Source: Streptomyces mutabilis (GTDB lineage Bacteria; Actinomycetota; Actinomycetes; Streptomycetales; Streptomycetaceae). Taken from it: 64,000 nt of DNA. A program made the position numbers and the translations under genes. Positions 1 through 9,467 of this stretch are shown one piece after another. The first letter of the stretch is position 1. Each line of letters starts with the position of its first letter. The stretch spans positions 19,058 through 83,057 of the forward strand of contig NZ_BMTT01000021.1 in NCBI RefSeq assembly GCF_014649815.1, given 5' to 3'. The notes under the pieces are model-generated. The model ran no database searches. It was not told where the DNA came from and was given only the letters and a program-made list of their open reading frames with translations.

Positions 1-185
1 AGACTCTCCGCGATGGACGCGCGCGACACCGAGGGTGTCGCCGCCGGCTGCTGCAGTCGGCAGGGCGTCGAGTGCCATGTGACCAGCCTGCTGCGGAAGA
101 TGCCGTTCCCCGGCCGCGCCGCGCAGGTCACCCGCTGTCGCAGGCACCGGGCGGGACGGCTCGAGACGCTGACCTCGTGGAGGCC
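1..185 (+). pseudogene. Decayed C-terminal fragment of a PAS-LuxR regulator gene
   Basis: Read in the frame of position 1, the DNA gives RLSAMDARDTEGVAAG, then SRQGVECHVTSLLRK, then a degraded tail ending near TSWRP. These align in order with the helix-turn-helix end of the intact PAS-LuxR protein encoded at 3944-3237 (LSEMEAKILERVAAG, KGIEYHISAMLRK, GTWPPRV). About ten residues are missing between the first two blocks and the tail is scrambled. No stop follows at the expected place and the frame runs on into unrelated sequence. I read this as the remains of a third PAS-LuxR gene whose start is left of the window. A sequencing frameshift cannot explain the in-frame internal loss. The relationship is judged by eye. 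Confidence 0.6.
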
Positions 186-2102
<1,917 letters not shown>

Positions 2103-2111
2103 CGAGCGGCG

Positions 2112-2135
2112 GGCGGGGCCACTCCGTGCCCCGCC
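2112..2135 (+). terminator. GC stem-loop after the cholesterol oxidase gene
   Basis: GGCGGGGC (2112-2119) pairs perfectly with GCCCCGCC (2128-2135) across an 8-base loop, starting 10 bases after the stop codon at 2102. There is no long T run, which is usual for actinomycete terminators. The short stem makes this a moderate call. Confidence 0.45.
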
Positions 2136-2203
2136 TCCCTCTTCATCCGACGAACGCCCCGCCACGGTGGGCGGACGAACCAGAACCGAGAAGAAGACAT
2201 CGC

Positions 2204-2446
2204 GTGAACTCCCCCCTCAGTGACAACGGCCTGTGGACCCGCGGGCTTCCCCCGCGCCCCGACGCCCGTGCCCGGCCGGTCCGCCTGCCCCACGCGGTCG
2301 GTCCCACCGGCTCCCCCTTCCCCGACTCCCCATCCGCACCCGGCAGCGTCGATGTGCTGCGCGAAGTGATCTCTCAGTTGACCGCACCGGATCATGAGTG
2401 CCATCGGCCGGCGCCGATACCTTCGAGGGGAGTGGCGATACCGTGA
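2204..2446 (+). pseudogene. Internally deleted type II thioesterase relic
   Basis: An open frame from GTG 2204, with a weak purine-rich site just upstream, encodes about 80 residues. Its first part (LWTRGLPPRPDA, then RLPHAVGPTG) resembles the N-terminus of PKS-associated type II thioesterases, which typically read LWxRxxxPxPxA, then CFPHAGGSA. Its second part (VDVLREVISQLTAP) resembles the C-terminal helix of the same family. About 170-180 central residues are absent, including the GHSMG-type nucleophile elbow and the catalytic Asp and His, so no editing activity is possible. These enzymes remove stalled acyl groups from PKS carrier proteins. Polyene clusters such as those for pimaricin and filipin carry one, in filipin beside the cholesterol oxidase gene. 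The stop overlaps the start of the next regulator as GTGA. A real small protein is possible but less likely. Confidence 0.55.
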
Positions 2447-3135
2447 TCGATGACTCGTTGGGCACGACGGCGGCCCGTGCCTCGTACATCGCGGCGAAAC
2501 AGAGACCGGAGTACGGTGACATATTCCGGCTGATGTTCGAGCAGTCCGGGCTGTGCATGGCGACGCTGGATCGTGCTCTGTGTCTGCGTGAGGCCAACAT
2601 GGATTTCCTCGCACAGTTCGACCGAAATCCGCAGGACAGTTACGGTCGTCCGTTCCTGGCGTTGCTGCATCCGACGGTACGGAAATCCATAGGCCGTGAT
2701 CTGGCCCTGCTCGGCGCCGGTGAGCGTGACCGTGTCGGTGGAAAGATCATCGCGGTCAGACAGGACGGCGCGCTGCTGTTCGGTGAGCTGATCGCCGTTT
2801 CGGTGGTCGGGCCGGGCGGTGAAGTCGATGCCGTTCTGGTGGTGGTTGGCCGGACTTCCCGGGTCGGCAAGGCGCAGGCGATCGTTCAGCGCGGAGTGCT
2901 GCTCACCCCGATGGATGCCAGCATTCTGGAGGGTGTCGCCGCCGGGATGTCCACGGGCAAGCTGGCGGCCGTTCTGCACATGAGCCGAGGCGGGGTGGAG
3001 TACCGGGTAACGGCTCTGCTGCGCAGATTCAAAGCCATCAACCGAACCGAGCTGGCCTCCAAGGCCTACTCCATGGGCGTGTTGAATGCGGAGAGCTGGC
3101 CACCCACCGTGCAGTCGACGTACGTGCAGAACTGA
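2443..3135 (+). CDS. PAS-LuxR family transcriptional regulator (first copy)
   Basis: This is a pathway-specific activator of the PimM/PteF/AmphRIV family: an N-terminal PAS sensor fold followed by a LuxR-type helix-turn-helix. The GTG at 2443 is preferred because GAGGGGAG ends 10 bases upstream. An ATG at 2398 would add 15 residues without a good site. From GTG the protein has 230 residues. The PAS part runs from about LMFEQSGLCMATLD through GRPFLALLHPTVRKS. The DNA-binding part includes MDASILEGVAAGMST, GGVEYRVTALLRRF and a closing SMGVLNAESWPP. The HTH differs from the reverse copy at several normally constant places (LAAVLHMSRGG, FKAINRTEL), so its operator preference may differ. It has no TTA codon. 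It overlaps the thioesterase relic by four bases and is convergent with the second PAS-LuxR gene. Confidence 0.88.
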   Translation: MIDDSLGTTAARASYIAAKQRPEYGDIFRLMFEQSGLCMATLDRALCLREANMDFLAQFDRNPQDSYGRPFLALLHPTVRKSIGRDLALLGAGERDRVGGKIIAVRQDGALLFGELIAVSVVGPGGEVDAVLVVVGRTSRVGKAQAIVQRGVLLTPMDASILEGVAAGMSTGKLAAVLHMSRGGVEYRVTALLRRFKAINRTELASKAYSMGVLNAESWPPTVQSTYVQN

Positions 3136-3145
3136 AAGGCCGACA

Positions 3146-3190
3146 AGGAACGGAACCGCCCGGAATGGTCTTCCGGGCGGTTCCGTTCCT
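3146..3190. terminator. Perfect bidirectional stem-loop between convergent regulators
   Basis: The arm at 3146-3165 is the exact reverse complement of 3171-3190, giving a 20-bp stem with a 5-base loop. It lies 10 bases after the stop of the plus-strand regulator and about 47 bases after the stop of the minus-strand one, so it can end transcription from both sides. Confidence 0.85.
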
Positions 3191-3236
3191 GTTGTATCCG
3201 GGTCATCCGGACTGCGTATCCCGGCGTCCGGTCATG

Positions 3237-3944
3237 TCAACGGCATTTGACGTGCTCTTGCTGGACCCGGGGCGGCCAGGTGCCGCTGCTGAGGATGCCT
3301 GTCGTGTAGGCGCGGGAGACCAGCGCCGGCCGGTTGGGAACGCCCAGCTTCCGAAGCATGGCGCTGATGTGGTACTCGATGCCTTTGCAGCTCAGGTGCA
3401 GCTGGCCGGCCAACTGGACGGTGGAGGCACCGGCGGCGACCCTCTCCAGGATCTTGGCCTCCATCTCGCTCAGCAGAGTGGACCGGGCGCCGTCCGGCGG
3501 GCATTCGGCGGGCGGCGGGTCGGTCTGGAGCAGCACGAGAAGCGGGCTGCTGGTGCGGGCGTCGGCGCGCATTCTCAACGCCGTCAGATTGCCTCGCACC
3601 GCATGGTTCGGGCGCGGGACCTTGACGTACTCGGTGAAGCGGCCGGTGCGGCCGAGGCGGAGTTGATCAAAGCCGACCTGTAACCGGGACCGGCTGTCAG
3701 GGTGTAAAAGCTCGGCGAACTCGATGTCCCGGACCTCGGAGGTGCTGCGGTCGAGCAGGGCGAGCAGGGCATCGTTGGCCTGCCGGATGCGGCTGCGCGA
3801 GTCCAGGGCCGCCATCCCGACTCCGGAGCGCTCGAACAGGGAATGGAACATGGCCGCCGACCGGGACGGTGTGCCTTGGTGCGACACAGAGCGACGCATA
3901 TCGGTGTGGGAGCGTTCCGTCAGACGATCTATCGCATCTTGCAT
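3237..3944 (-). CDS. pimM: PAS-LuxR family transcriptional activator with two TTA codons (PimM type)
   Basis: A 235-residue regulator. The ATG at 3944 is preceded by GAGGGAC at suitable spacing. An N-terminal extension of about 30 residues leads into a PAS domain (FHSLFERSGVGMAALD, FAELLHPDSRSR), followed by a linker and a LuxR HTH (EAKILERVAAGASTVQLAG, GIEYHISAMLRKLGVPNRP, then GTWPPRVQQEHVK). The HTH and tail are very close to those of PimM, which binds CTVGGGAWWTCCCBAG-type sites near PKS, tailoring and sterol-oxidase promoters. Four similar sites occur in this window, so this is the best candidate for their activator. Codons 80 (3707-3705) and 88 (3683-3681) are TTA leucine codons, both in the PAS region, making translation dependent on the bldA tRNA. 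It diverges from the P450 gene across a 463-base spacer. Confidence 0.92.
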   Translation of the reverse strand: MQDAIDRLTERSHTDMRRSVSHQGTPSRSAAMFHSLFERSGVGMAALDSRSRIRQANDALLALLDRSTSEVRDIEFAELLHPDSRSRLQVGFDQLRLGRTGRFTEYVKVPRPNHAVRGNLTALRMRADARTSSPLLVLLQTDPPPAECPPDGARSTLLSEMEAKILERVAAGASTVQLAGQLHLSCKGIEYHISAMLRKLGVPNRPALVSRAYTTGILSSGTWPPRVQQEHVKCR

Positions 3945-4407
3945 GATGTCCCTCGTCGGAAGTTCTCGGGCGATTGCGCTGGAGGCTCGTCAACGTTGAC
4001 GGTGCCGCTCGCCGATCTTCTGTCTGTTGGTCGCCACCCTGAATCGTGTCAGGGCGTCCTGAACCACGTGGGCTTCGGTTTCGATGGAATCCCTGCGGCG
4101 TTTCCTGTGTGGTAACACTGTTGAAACGGAATACCTCTGTGCTGGTTAACATCACCCAGCCTCGCACCGCACGGCACCGCGTGAATTGGACCGGAATCAG
4201 GTTGATTCCCCCACCCGTCCGCCCATTTACCTCGTGCGTCGAAGGCTAGTTGCATATTCATCCACAACGCAACTCCGCGTGACTAGTGTCACGGGCCCTT
4301 GTGGGTGTCATCACGTCGTCCGGGATCCGGCTGTCTAGGGATTTCCGGCCGACGGTGCCGTGAGACTGTCCGGTGCTACCGGCCTTCACGCGGAGAGGAC
4401 GCGAGCC
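3945..4407. promoter_or_regulatory. Divergent regulatory region between PAS-LuxR and P450 genes
   Basis: This 463-base spacer is less GC-rich than its surroundings and I see no supportable gene in it. The short open frames near 4046-4267 overlap on both strands and lack ribosome sites and family features. It should hold both divergent promoters. Visible elements are GAATC-AGGTT-GATTC at 4194-4208, GTGAC-TAGT-GTCAC at 4279-4292, and the PAS-LuxR-type operator at 4335-4350. Confidence 0.6.
4335..4350 (+). promoter_or_regulatory. PAS-LuxR (PimM-type) operator before the P450 gene
   Basis: CTAGGGATTTCCGGCC fits the first 12 positions of the published PimM consensus CTVGGGAWWTCCCBAG and loses the last few. 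It lies 58 bases before the P450 ATG, a plausible place for an activator site overlapping a -35 region. Confidence 0.6.
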
Positions 4408-5568
4408 ATGACCATGGCCGAAGACAACATTCCCTCGATGGCGTCCCTGACCGCGCCACTGCTCGGCATCAACGAGGAACTCCGGGCGATGCAGGCGGAA
4501 CGGCCGATCTGGAAGGTCCGGACCTTCACCGGTGACGAGGCCTGGCTGGTCATGGGCGCTCCGGAGGTCAAGCGGCTGCTCGTCGACCGGAGGCTGGGCC
4601 GCTCGCATCCCGACCCGAGCAGCGCACCGAAATACGCGCCGAGCCCGGTGTTCGAGCAGATCATGACCGAGTTCGAACGTCATGCCGAACTCCGGGCGCT
4701 GCTCACGCCGTACTTCTCGCGCGCGTCCATGCGGGCGATCCAGCCGAAGGTCGAAGCGACCGTGGCGGAACTGGTCGACAAGATGCTGGCGGGTGAACGC
4801 CCGGCGGAACTGCAGAAGGTGCTGGCGCGGCCGTTGGCCATGCGTGTGCTGTGCGAGCTCGTCGGCATCCCCGTGGCCGACGAGGAACTGGTCGGCGACC
4901 TGCTGCACCGTATGGCCGGCCTCGGTGCGGGCGACGGTGACGCCACCCTCGACACGTATCTGGCCGGGATCGCGGCGCAACGGCGGGTCGAACCGCGCGA
5001 CGACATGATCTCCGGACTGGTCGCCGCGGGACAGACCGATGAGCGGGTGGCGACGATGGTCGCGATGCTGCTGTTCGCCGGCGGCGAGAGCGTTGCCACG
5101 CACATCGGGTTCGGCGTGGCCCGGCTGGCCACCGATGACGCGCTGCGGGAGGCGTTGCTCCAGGACCGCACGCTGGTCGAGCCGGCGGTCGAGGAGATGC
5201 TGCGCACCGCCAGTCACGGGGGCGGGGCGCAGCCCCATTACGCCAACGCGGACATCGAGATCGCAGGGGTGACCATTCGGGCCGGCGACCTCGTGCTGCC
5301 GGACTTCGCGCTGGCCAACTTCGATGCACGGGCCTTCGAGGCCCCGGAGGCCGTGGACATCACGCGCAGCCCGAACCAGCATCTGGCGTTCGCGCACGGG
5401 ATCTGGCACTGCCTCGGTGCGCCGCTGGCCCGGATGGAGCTGCGGACCGTCTACACGACGCTGTTCGGGCGGGCGCCCTCCATCCGGCTCGCGGTGCCGC
5501 TCGACGAGCTCAACCGCGAGGCCGACCGCTTGTTCGCGACCATGCCCGAGCTCAAGATCACCTGGTGA
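4408..5568 (+). CDS. pimD: Cytochrome P450, polyene epoxidase (PimD type)
   Basis: By position and type this is the PimD-like P450 that epoxidises the C4-C5 double bond of the glycosylated macrolide as the final step. The ATG at 4408 has GGAGAGGA 8 bases upstream. An in-frame ATG at 4360 lacks such a site. The product is 386 residues, normal for a soluble bacterial P450. The heme-ligand loop FAHGIWHCLG carries Cys335, and the K-helix ExxR is EMLR. The I-helix reads AGGES, with Ser228 where most bacterial P450s have Thr. That residue normally helps deliver protons for O-O cleavage, and its replacement has been discussed for polyene epoxidases. The gene stands alone, with a PAS-LuxR operator upstream and a strong stem-loop downstream. 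A hydroxylase role cannot be excluded from sequence. Confidence 0.87.
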   Translation: MTMAEDNIPSMASLTAPLLGINEELRAMQAERPIWKVRTFTGDEAWLVMGAPEVKRLLVDRRLGRSHPDPSSAPKYAPSPVFEQIMTEFERHAELRALLTPYFSRASMRAIQPKVEATVAELVDKMLAGERPAELQKVLARPLAMRVLCELVGIPVADEELVGDLLHRMAGLGAGDGDATLDTYLAGIAAQRRVEPRDDMISGLVAAGQTDERVATMVAMLLFAGGESVATHIGFGVARLATDDALREALLQDRTLVEPAVEEMLRTASHGGGAQPHYANADIEIAGVTIRAGDLVLPDFALANFDARAFEAPEAVDITRSPNQHLAFAHGIWHCLGAPLARMELRTVYTTLFGRAPSIRLAVPLDELNREADRLFATMPELKITW

Positions 5569-5591
5569 GGCCAGGTCTGCGGTGAGCACGA

Positions 5592-5662
5592 GCGTGCCCT
5601 CCCGGGCAGCGTGCCGACGTCGGTCCGCTCGATGACCGTCTCGGACTGCCGGGAGGGCACGC
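5592..5662. terminator. Long stem-loop between convergent P450 and ABC genes
   Basis: The arm at 5592-5609 pairs with 5646-5662, a roughly 17-bp stem with one bulged base. The 36-base loop itself contains the palindrome CCGACGTCGG. It sits about 24 bases past the P450 stop and in front of the end of the oppositely oriented exporter operon, so a shared terminator is likely. Confidence 0.65.
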
Positions 5663-5738
5663 CTTCGTGTGTCCTGCCCTGTGTGACCCTCGGTGTGACC
5701 TCCGGATCACCTGGCGGAACCGCGGCCGTGTTCCCTCA

Positions 5739-7616
5739 TCAGGGCGTGGTGACGAACTGGGACGTGTACAGGTCGGCGTAGGCGCCGTCGGCGGCGAGGA
5801 GCTCGTCGTGCGTGCCCTGCTCGACGATCCGGCCCCGGTGCATGACGAGGATGAGGTCCGCGTCGCGGATGGTGGACAGCCGGTGCGCGATCACGAAACT
5901 GGTGCGGCTCCGGCGCAGCTCCGCCATCGCCTTCTGCACCAGCAGTTCGCTGCGGGTGTCGACCGAACTGGTCGCCTCGTCGAGGATCAGCACGGACGGA
6001 GCGGCGAGGAACGCCCGCGCCACGGTGATGAGCTGTTTCTCGCCGGCGCTGATGCCCGCCGCCTCGTCGAGCACCGTGTCGTAGCCGTTCGGCAGCGTCC
6101 GCACGAAGTGGTCCACCCGCATCGCCCTGGCCGCGGCCACGATCTCCTCGCGTGTCGCGCCCGGGCGCCCGTACGCGATGTTCTCCGCCACCGTCCCCTC
6201 GAACAGCCATGTGTCCTGGAGCACCAGGCCCGTGCGTGAGCGGAGGTCCTCGCGGCTCATCGTCGCGATGCCCACGCCGTCGAGCAGGATCCGCCCGGAG
6301 TCGGGCTCGTAGAACCGCATCAGGAGGTTGCCGAGTGTCGTCTTGCCCGCACCGGTCGGTCCCACGATCGCGACCGTCGTCCCCGGTGGCACCGACAGCG
6401 AGAAGTCCTCGATCAGTGGGCGGTCCGGCCGGTAGCGGAAGCTGACGTCCCGGAACTCCACGTGGCCGGAGACGGTGGCGAGCCTGGCCGGGGCGACCGG
6501 GTCGGCAGACTGCTCGTCGGCGTCGAGGAGGGCGAAGACGCGTTCGGCCGACGCCAGGCCGGACTGGAACTTGCCGACCACCGCGCCGATCTGGCCGGCC
6601 TGGTTGCTGAACTGGTTGCTGTACTGCAGGAACGCCTGCACCTCACCGATGGACAGCGCGCCCGAGGCGACCCGCAACATACCGATGACGGCAACGGCGA
6701 CGTAGTTCAGGTTCGACACGAAGCTCAGCGAGGGTTCGACGGTCGCCGCGAAGAACTGCGCGGAAGAGCCCGCCCGGTACGCCTTCTCGTTGTGCCGGTC
6801 GAACTCCGCCTGGCTGTGGGCCTGCCGTCCGAACACCCGGACAAGGGTGTGTCCGGTGTACATGTCCTCGACATGTGTGGCCAGGGCTCCGGTCGCGGCC
6901 CATTGCTCGGCGAACCGCGGCCGTGCCCGGGCACTCAGCTTCGCCGCGATCACGGCGCACACCGGAAGGCTCAGCAGCAGCAGAGCCGCCAGCAGCGGCG
7001 AGATCACGAACATCACCGCGGTGAGGCCGGTCGCGTACAGGACGGCGGTGCCCAGCTGACTGAACGTCCGCTGGAGCACCTGCTGCAGATTGTCGACGTC
7101 GTTGGTGACGCGGCCCAGGAGCTCGCCGCGCGGCTGACCGTCGAAGTAGCCGAGCGGCAGCCGGGCCAGTTTCGCCTCCGCCCGCGTCCGTACGTCCCGG
7201 GCGACCGCCTGCACGACGTTCGCCGCGATGCGCTCCTGCACGAAGTTGGCCGCCGACCCGACCGCGTACAGGGCCAGCACCAGCAACAGCACCGACGCCA
7301 CCGCCGCGAAGTCGATGCCGTGACCGGGTACGAAGTCGACCGTGTCGTACACGGACGCGAGGGTGCCGTGGCCCTCCGTGCGGAGCCGGTCCAGTGCCTG
7401 CTCCTTCGTCAGCCCGGCCGGCAGTGACTCGCCGGCCACGCCGGCGACGATCAGGTTCGTGGCGTCGCCGAGGCGGAGCGGGGCGATGATGTTCACCACG
7501 ACACCGGCGAGGCTCACCAGGAAGGTGACGACGAGGACCGTCCGGTGCGGGCGCATCAGCCGCGCGATCGCCCGCAGCGTCCCCTTCGGGTCGGCGGCCT
7601 GCTGCTTGTCGGTCAT
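5739..7616 (-). CDS. pimB: ABC exporter half-transporter, second subunit (PimB type)
   Basis: A 625-residue type IV ABC exporter half: about 330 residues of membrane-spanning segments (the first near RTVLVVTFLVSLAGVVV) followed by one nucleotide-binding domain. Walker A is GPTGAGKTT near residue 419. Walker B is VLILDEATSSVD near residue 542, with an intact catalytic Glu. The signature is ISAGEKQ instead of LSGGQ. It would pair with the upstream gene product as a heterodimer, most likely exporting the finished polyene; this follows from homology with PimA/PimB and AmphG/AmphH pairs and was not observed. Its ATG (7616-7614) overlaps the stop of the first subunit by four bases, so translation is coupled. 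It is convergent with the P450 gene. Confidence 0.9.
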   Translation of the reverse strand: MTDKQQAADPKGTLRAIARLMRPHRTVLVVTFLVSLAGVVVNIIAPLRLGDATNLIVAGVAGESLPAGLTKEQALDRLRTEGHGTLASVYDTVDFVPGHGIDFAAVASVLLLVLALYAVGSAANFVQERIAANVVQAVARDVRTRAEAKLARLPLGYFDGQPRGELLGRVTNDVDNLQQVLQRTFSQLGTAVLYATGLTAVMFVISPLLAALLLLSLPVCAVIAAKLSARARPRFAEQWAATGALATHVEDMYTGHTLVRVFGRQAHSQAEFDRHNEKAYRAGSSAQFFAATVEPSLSFVSNLNYVAVAVIGMLRVASGALSIGEVQAFLQYSNQFSNQAGQIGAVVGKFQSGLASAERVFALLDADEQSADPVAPARLATVSGHVEFRDVSFRYRPDRPLIEDFSLSVPPGTTVAIVGPTGAGKTTLGNLLMRFYEPDSGRILLDGVGIATMSREDLRSRTGLVLQDTWLFEGTVAENIAYGRPGATREEIVAAARAMRVDHFVRTLPNGYDTVLDEAAGISAGEKQLITVARAFLAAPSVLILDEATSSVDTRSELLVQKAMAELRRSRTSFVIAHRLSTIRDADLILVMHRGRIVEQGTHDELLAADGAYADLYTSQFVTTP

Positions 7617-9349
7617 GCCGCTTCCTCCGCATTGTCGAGCTGGGAGCGCACGATCTCCTGGTACGTCCCGTTCTCCGCCAGCAGTTGCTCGTGTGTGCCC
7701 CGGCCCACCACGCGGCCGTCCTCCAGCACGAGGATCAGGTCGGCGTTCCTGATGGAGCCCACCCGCTGCGCGACGATCACCACCGTCGCGTCGGCGAGTT
7801 CCGGCGCCAGCGCGCTGCGCACCGCCAGGTCCGTCGCGGCGTCCAGGCCGGAGAAGCAGTCATCGAAGAGGTAGATCCCGGGCCGTCGCAACAGGGTCCG
7901 GGCGAGGGCGAGCCGCTGCCGCTGCCCGCCCGAGACGTTCGTGCCGCCCTGGGTGATCTCCGCCTGCAGGCCGCCCGGCATCGCCGCCACGAACTCGCGC
8001 GCCTGGGTGATCTCGAGCGCGTGCCAGAGCTCCGCGTCGGTGGCGTTCTCGTTGCCCCAGCGCAGGTTGGACGCGACCGTTCCGGCGAACAGGTAGGGCT
8101 GCTGCGCGACCAGGCCCACCGCGAGACTTCGGGCGTCGTCGTCCAGCTCCCGCACGTCGACCCCGTCCACCAGCACCGTTCCGGTCGTGGCGTCGAACAT
8201 CCGCAGGACCAGGTTCAGCAGGGTGGTCTTGCCGCTCCCGGTGCCGCCGATCACCGCCACGGTCCGGCCGGGCCCGGCGACCAGGTCGATGTCGTGCAGG
8301 AACGGCTCCTCCGCGCCGGGATAGCGGAACCCGACGCCGCGCAGTTCCAGATGTCCCGGCCGCGGCCGGGACACGACCGGCCGGGAGGGCGTGGTCATCT
8401 CCGGGTCGGTGTCGAGCACGTCACGGATGCGCCGCGCGGCGGCCGCGGCCCTCGGGACCGTGAGCATGACGTACATGGCGATGACCATCGAGGTCAGCAC
8501 CAGCACGATGTAGCCGAGGAACGCGCTCAGCGCTCCGACCTGGAGAGCACCCGACGCGATCCGCTTCGCGCCGATCCACGCCACCACCACGGTGAACCCG
8601 TTGCCCAGCAGCCACACCAGCGGGAACATGCCGGCCGCGAGCCGGCGAACCCTGCGGGTCAGCAGGAACATCTCGGTGTTCACCGCACCGAACCGCTCCT
8701 GCTCGTGCCTGTCCCGCACGAACGCGCGGACCACGCGCACGCCGGTGATCTGCTCGCGGAACAACCGGCTCATGTTGTCCATGCCGACCTGTACGCGGTC
8801 GTACAGCCGGCTCATCCGGACCAGGATCACCGCCACCACGACCGTCGTCACCGGGATGAGCACGATTACCACCAGCGCCAGCGGCAGGTCCTGGCGCAGC
8901 GCGAGCACCACGCTCACCACACACATGATCGGCGCGGTGATGATGCTGCTCAGCCCGTCGGCCGTGAGGGTCTGGACCTGCTGCACGTCGTTGAGTGTCC
9001 TGGTGGCCAGCGATGACGTGCCGAAGCGGCCCACGTCGTGCGTGGAGAACCGCTGCACGTGGCGGAACATCGCCGACCGCAGGTCGCGGCCGACCGCGGT
9101 GGCGGCACGCGCGGCGAAGTACTCGGCCCCGAGCCGCGCGGCGAGCTGGACCACGACGACCAGCAGCATTGCCGCGCCCAGCCAGACGATCCCCCGCAGC
9201 GATCCCACCAGCAGTCCACGGTCGATGACCTGTGCGCTCAGCGTGGGGAGCATGAGGAGCGCGAGCGTCTGCACGATCTGCAGGGCGACGGTGAGCGCGA
9301 CCCAGGTCCGGTAGGGGCGAAGGCACGTCCTGAGCAGTCGCAAGAGCAC
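7613..9349 (-). CDS. pimA: ABC exporter half-transporter, first subunit (PimA type)
   Basis: A 578-residue exporter half with N-terminal membrane domain and C-terminal ATPase domain. The start is GTG 9349, with GGAG about 7 bases upstream. Walker A is GGTGSGKTT near residue 366 and the signature is a canonical VSGGQRQRLALAR near 468. Walker B reads IYLFDDCFSGLD near 494, with Asp in place of the catalytic Glu. The partner gene has the opposite pattern (normal Walker B, altered signature). In a heterodimer this leaves one weakened and one competent ATP site, a known arrangement for asymmetric ABC exporters. The gene is divergent from the six-module PKS across about 170 bases holding two operator-like sites, so export and chain assembly can be induced together. 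Confidence 0.9.
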   Translation of the reverse strand: MLLRLLRTCLRPYRTWVALTVALQIVQTLALLMLPTLSAQVIDRGLLVGSLRGIVWLGAAMLLVVVVQLAARLGAEYFAARAATAVGRDLRSAMFRHVQRFSTHDVGRFGTSSLATRTLNDVQQVQTLTADGLSSIITAPIMCVVSVVLALRQDLPLALVVIVLIPVTTVVVAVILVRMSRLYDRVQVGMDNMSRLFREQITGVRVVRAFVRDRHEQERFGAVNTEMFLLTRRVRRLAAGMFPLVWLLGNGFTVVVAWIGAKRIASGALQVGALSAFLGYIVLVLTSMVIAMYVMLTVPRAAAAARRIRDVLDTDPEMTTPSRPVVSRPRPGHLELRGVGFRYPGAEEPFLHDIDLVAGPGRTVAVIGGTGSGKTTLLNLVLRMFDATTGTVLVDGVDVRELDDDARSLAVGLVAQQPYLFAGTVASNLRWGNENATDAELWHALEITQAREFVAAMPGGLQAEITQGGTNVSGGQRQRLALARTLLRRPGIYLFDDCFSGLDAATDLAVRSALAPELADATVVIVAQRVGSIRNADLILVLEDGRVVGRGTHEQLLAENGTYQEIVRSQLDNAEEAA

Positions 9350-9423
9350 GCGGTACTCCGGGAGTCGGGGGCGGTTGACCGCCGGGCGCGTGCGTCCGGC
9401 GCGGGCAGCGTCGCCCGGACCGC

Positions 9424-9439
9424 GTCGGTAATTCCCTAG
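9424..9439. promoter_or_regulatory. PAS-LuxR operator 1 in the exporter/PKS divergent region
   Basis: GTCGGTAATTCCCTAG matches 14 of 16 positions of CTVGGGAWWTCCCBAG. It lies 75 bases upstream of the exporter GTG and about 80 before the PKS start. It is the best-matching site in the window. Confidence 0.7.
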
Positions 9440-9467
9440 TGACCCCGGACATTTTTCCGTCCCGACA

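Noticed and set aside
4084-4100. Possible further PAS-LuxR operator (GGAATCCCTG)
   Set aside because: Only about 10 of 16 consensus positions match in any alignment; below what I would expect of a functional site.
4198-4213. Possible operator around GATTCCCCC
   Set aside because: About 10 of 16 positions match and the left half is absent. Kept only as part of the spacer description.
4046-4267. Short overlapping open frames on both strands in the regulator/P450 spacer
   Set aside because: No ribosome sites, no family resemblance, and they lie in a lower-GC promoter region with palindromes.
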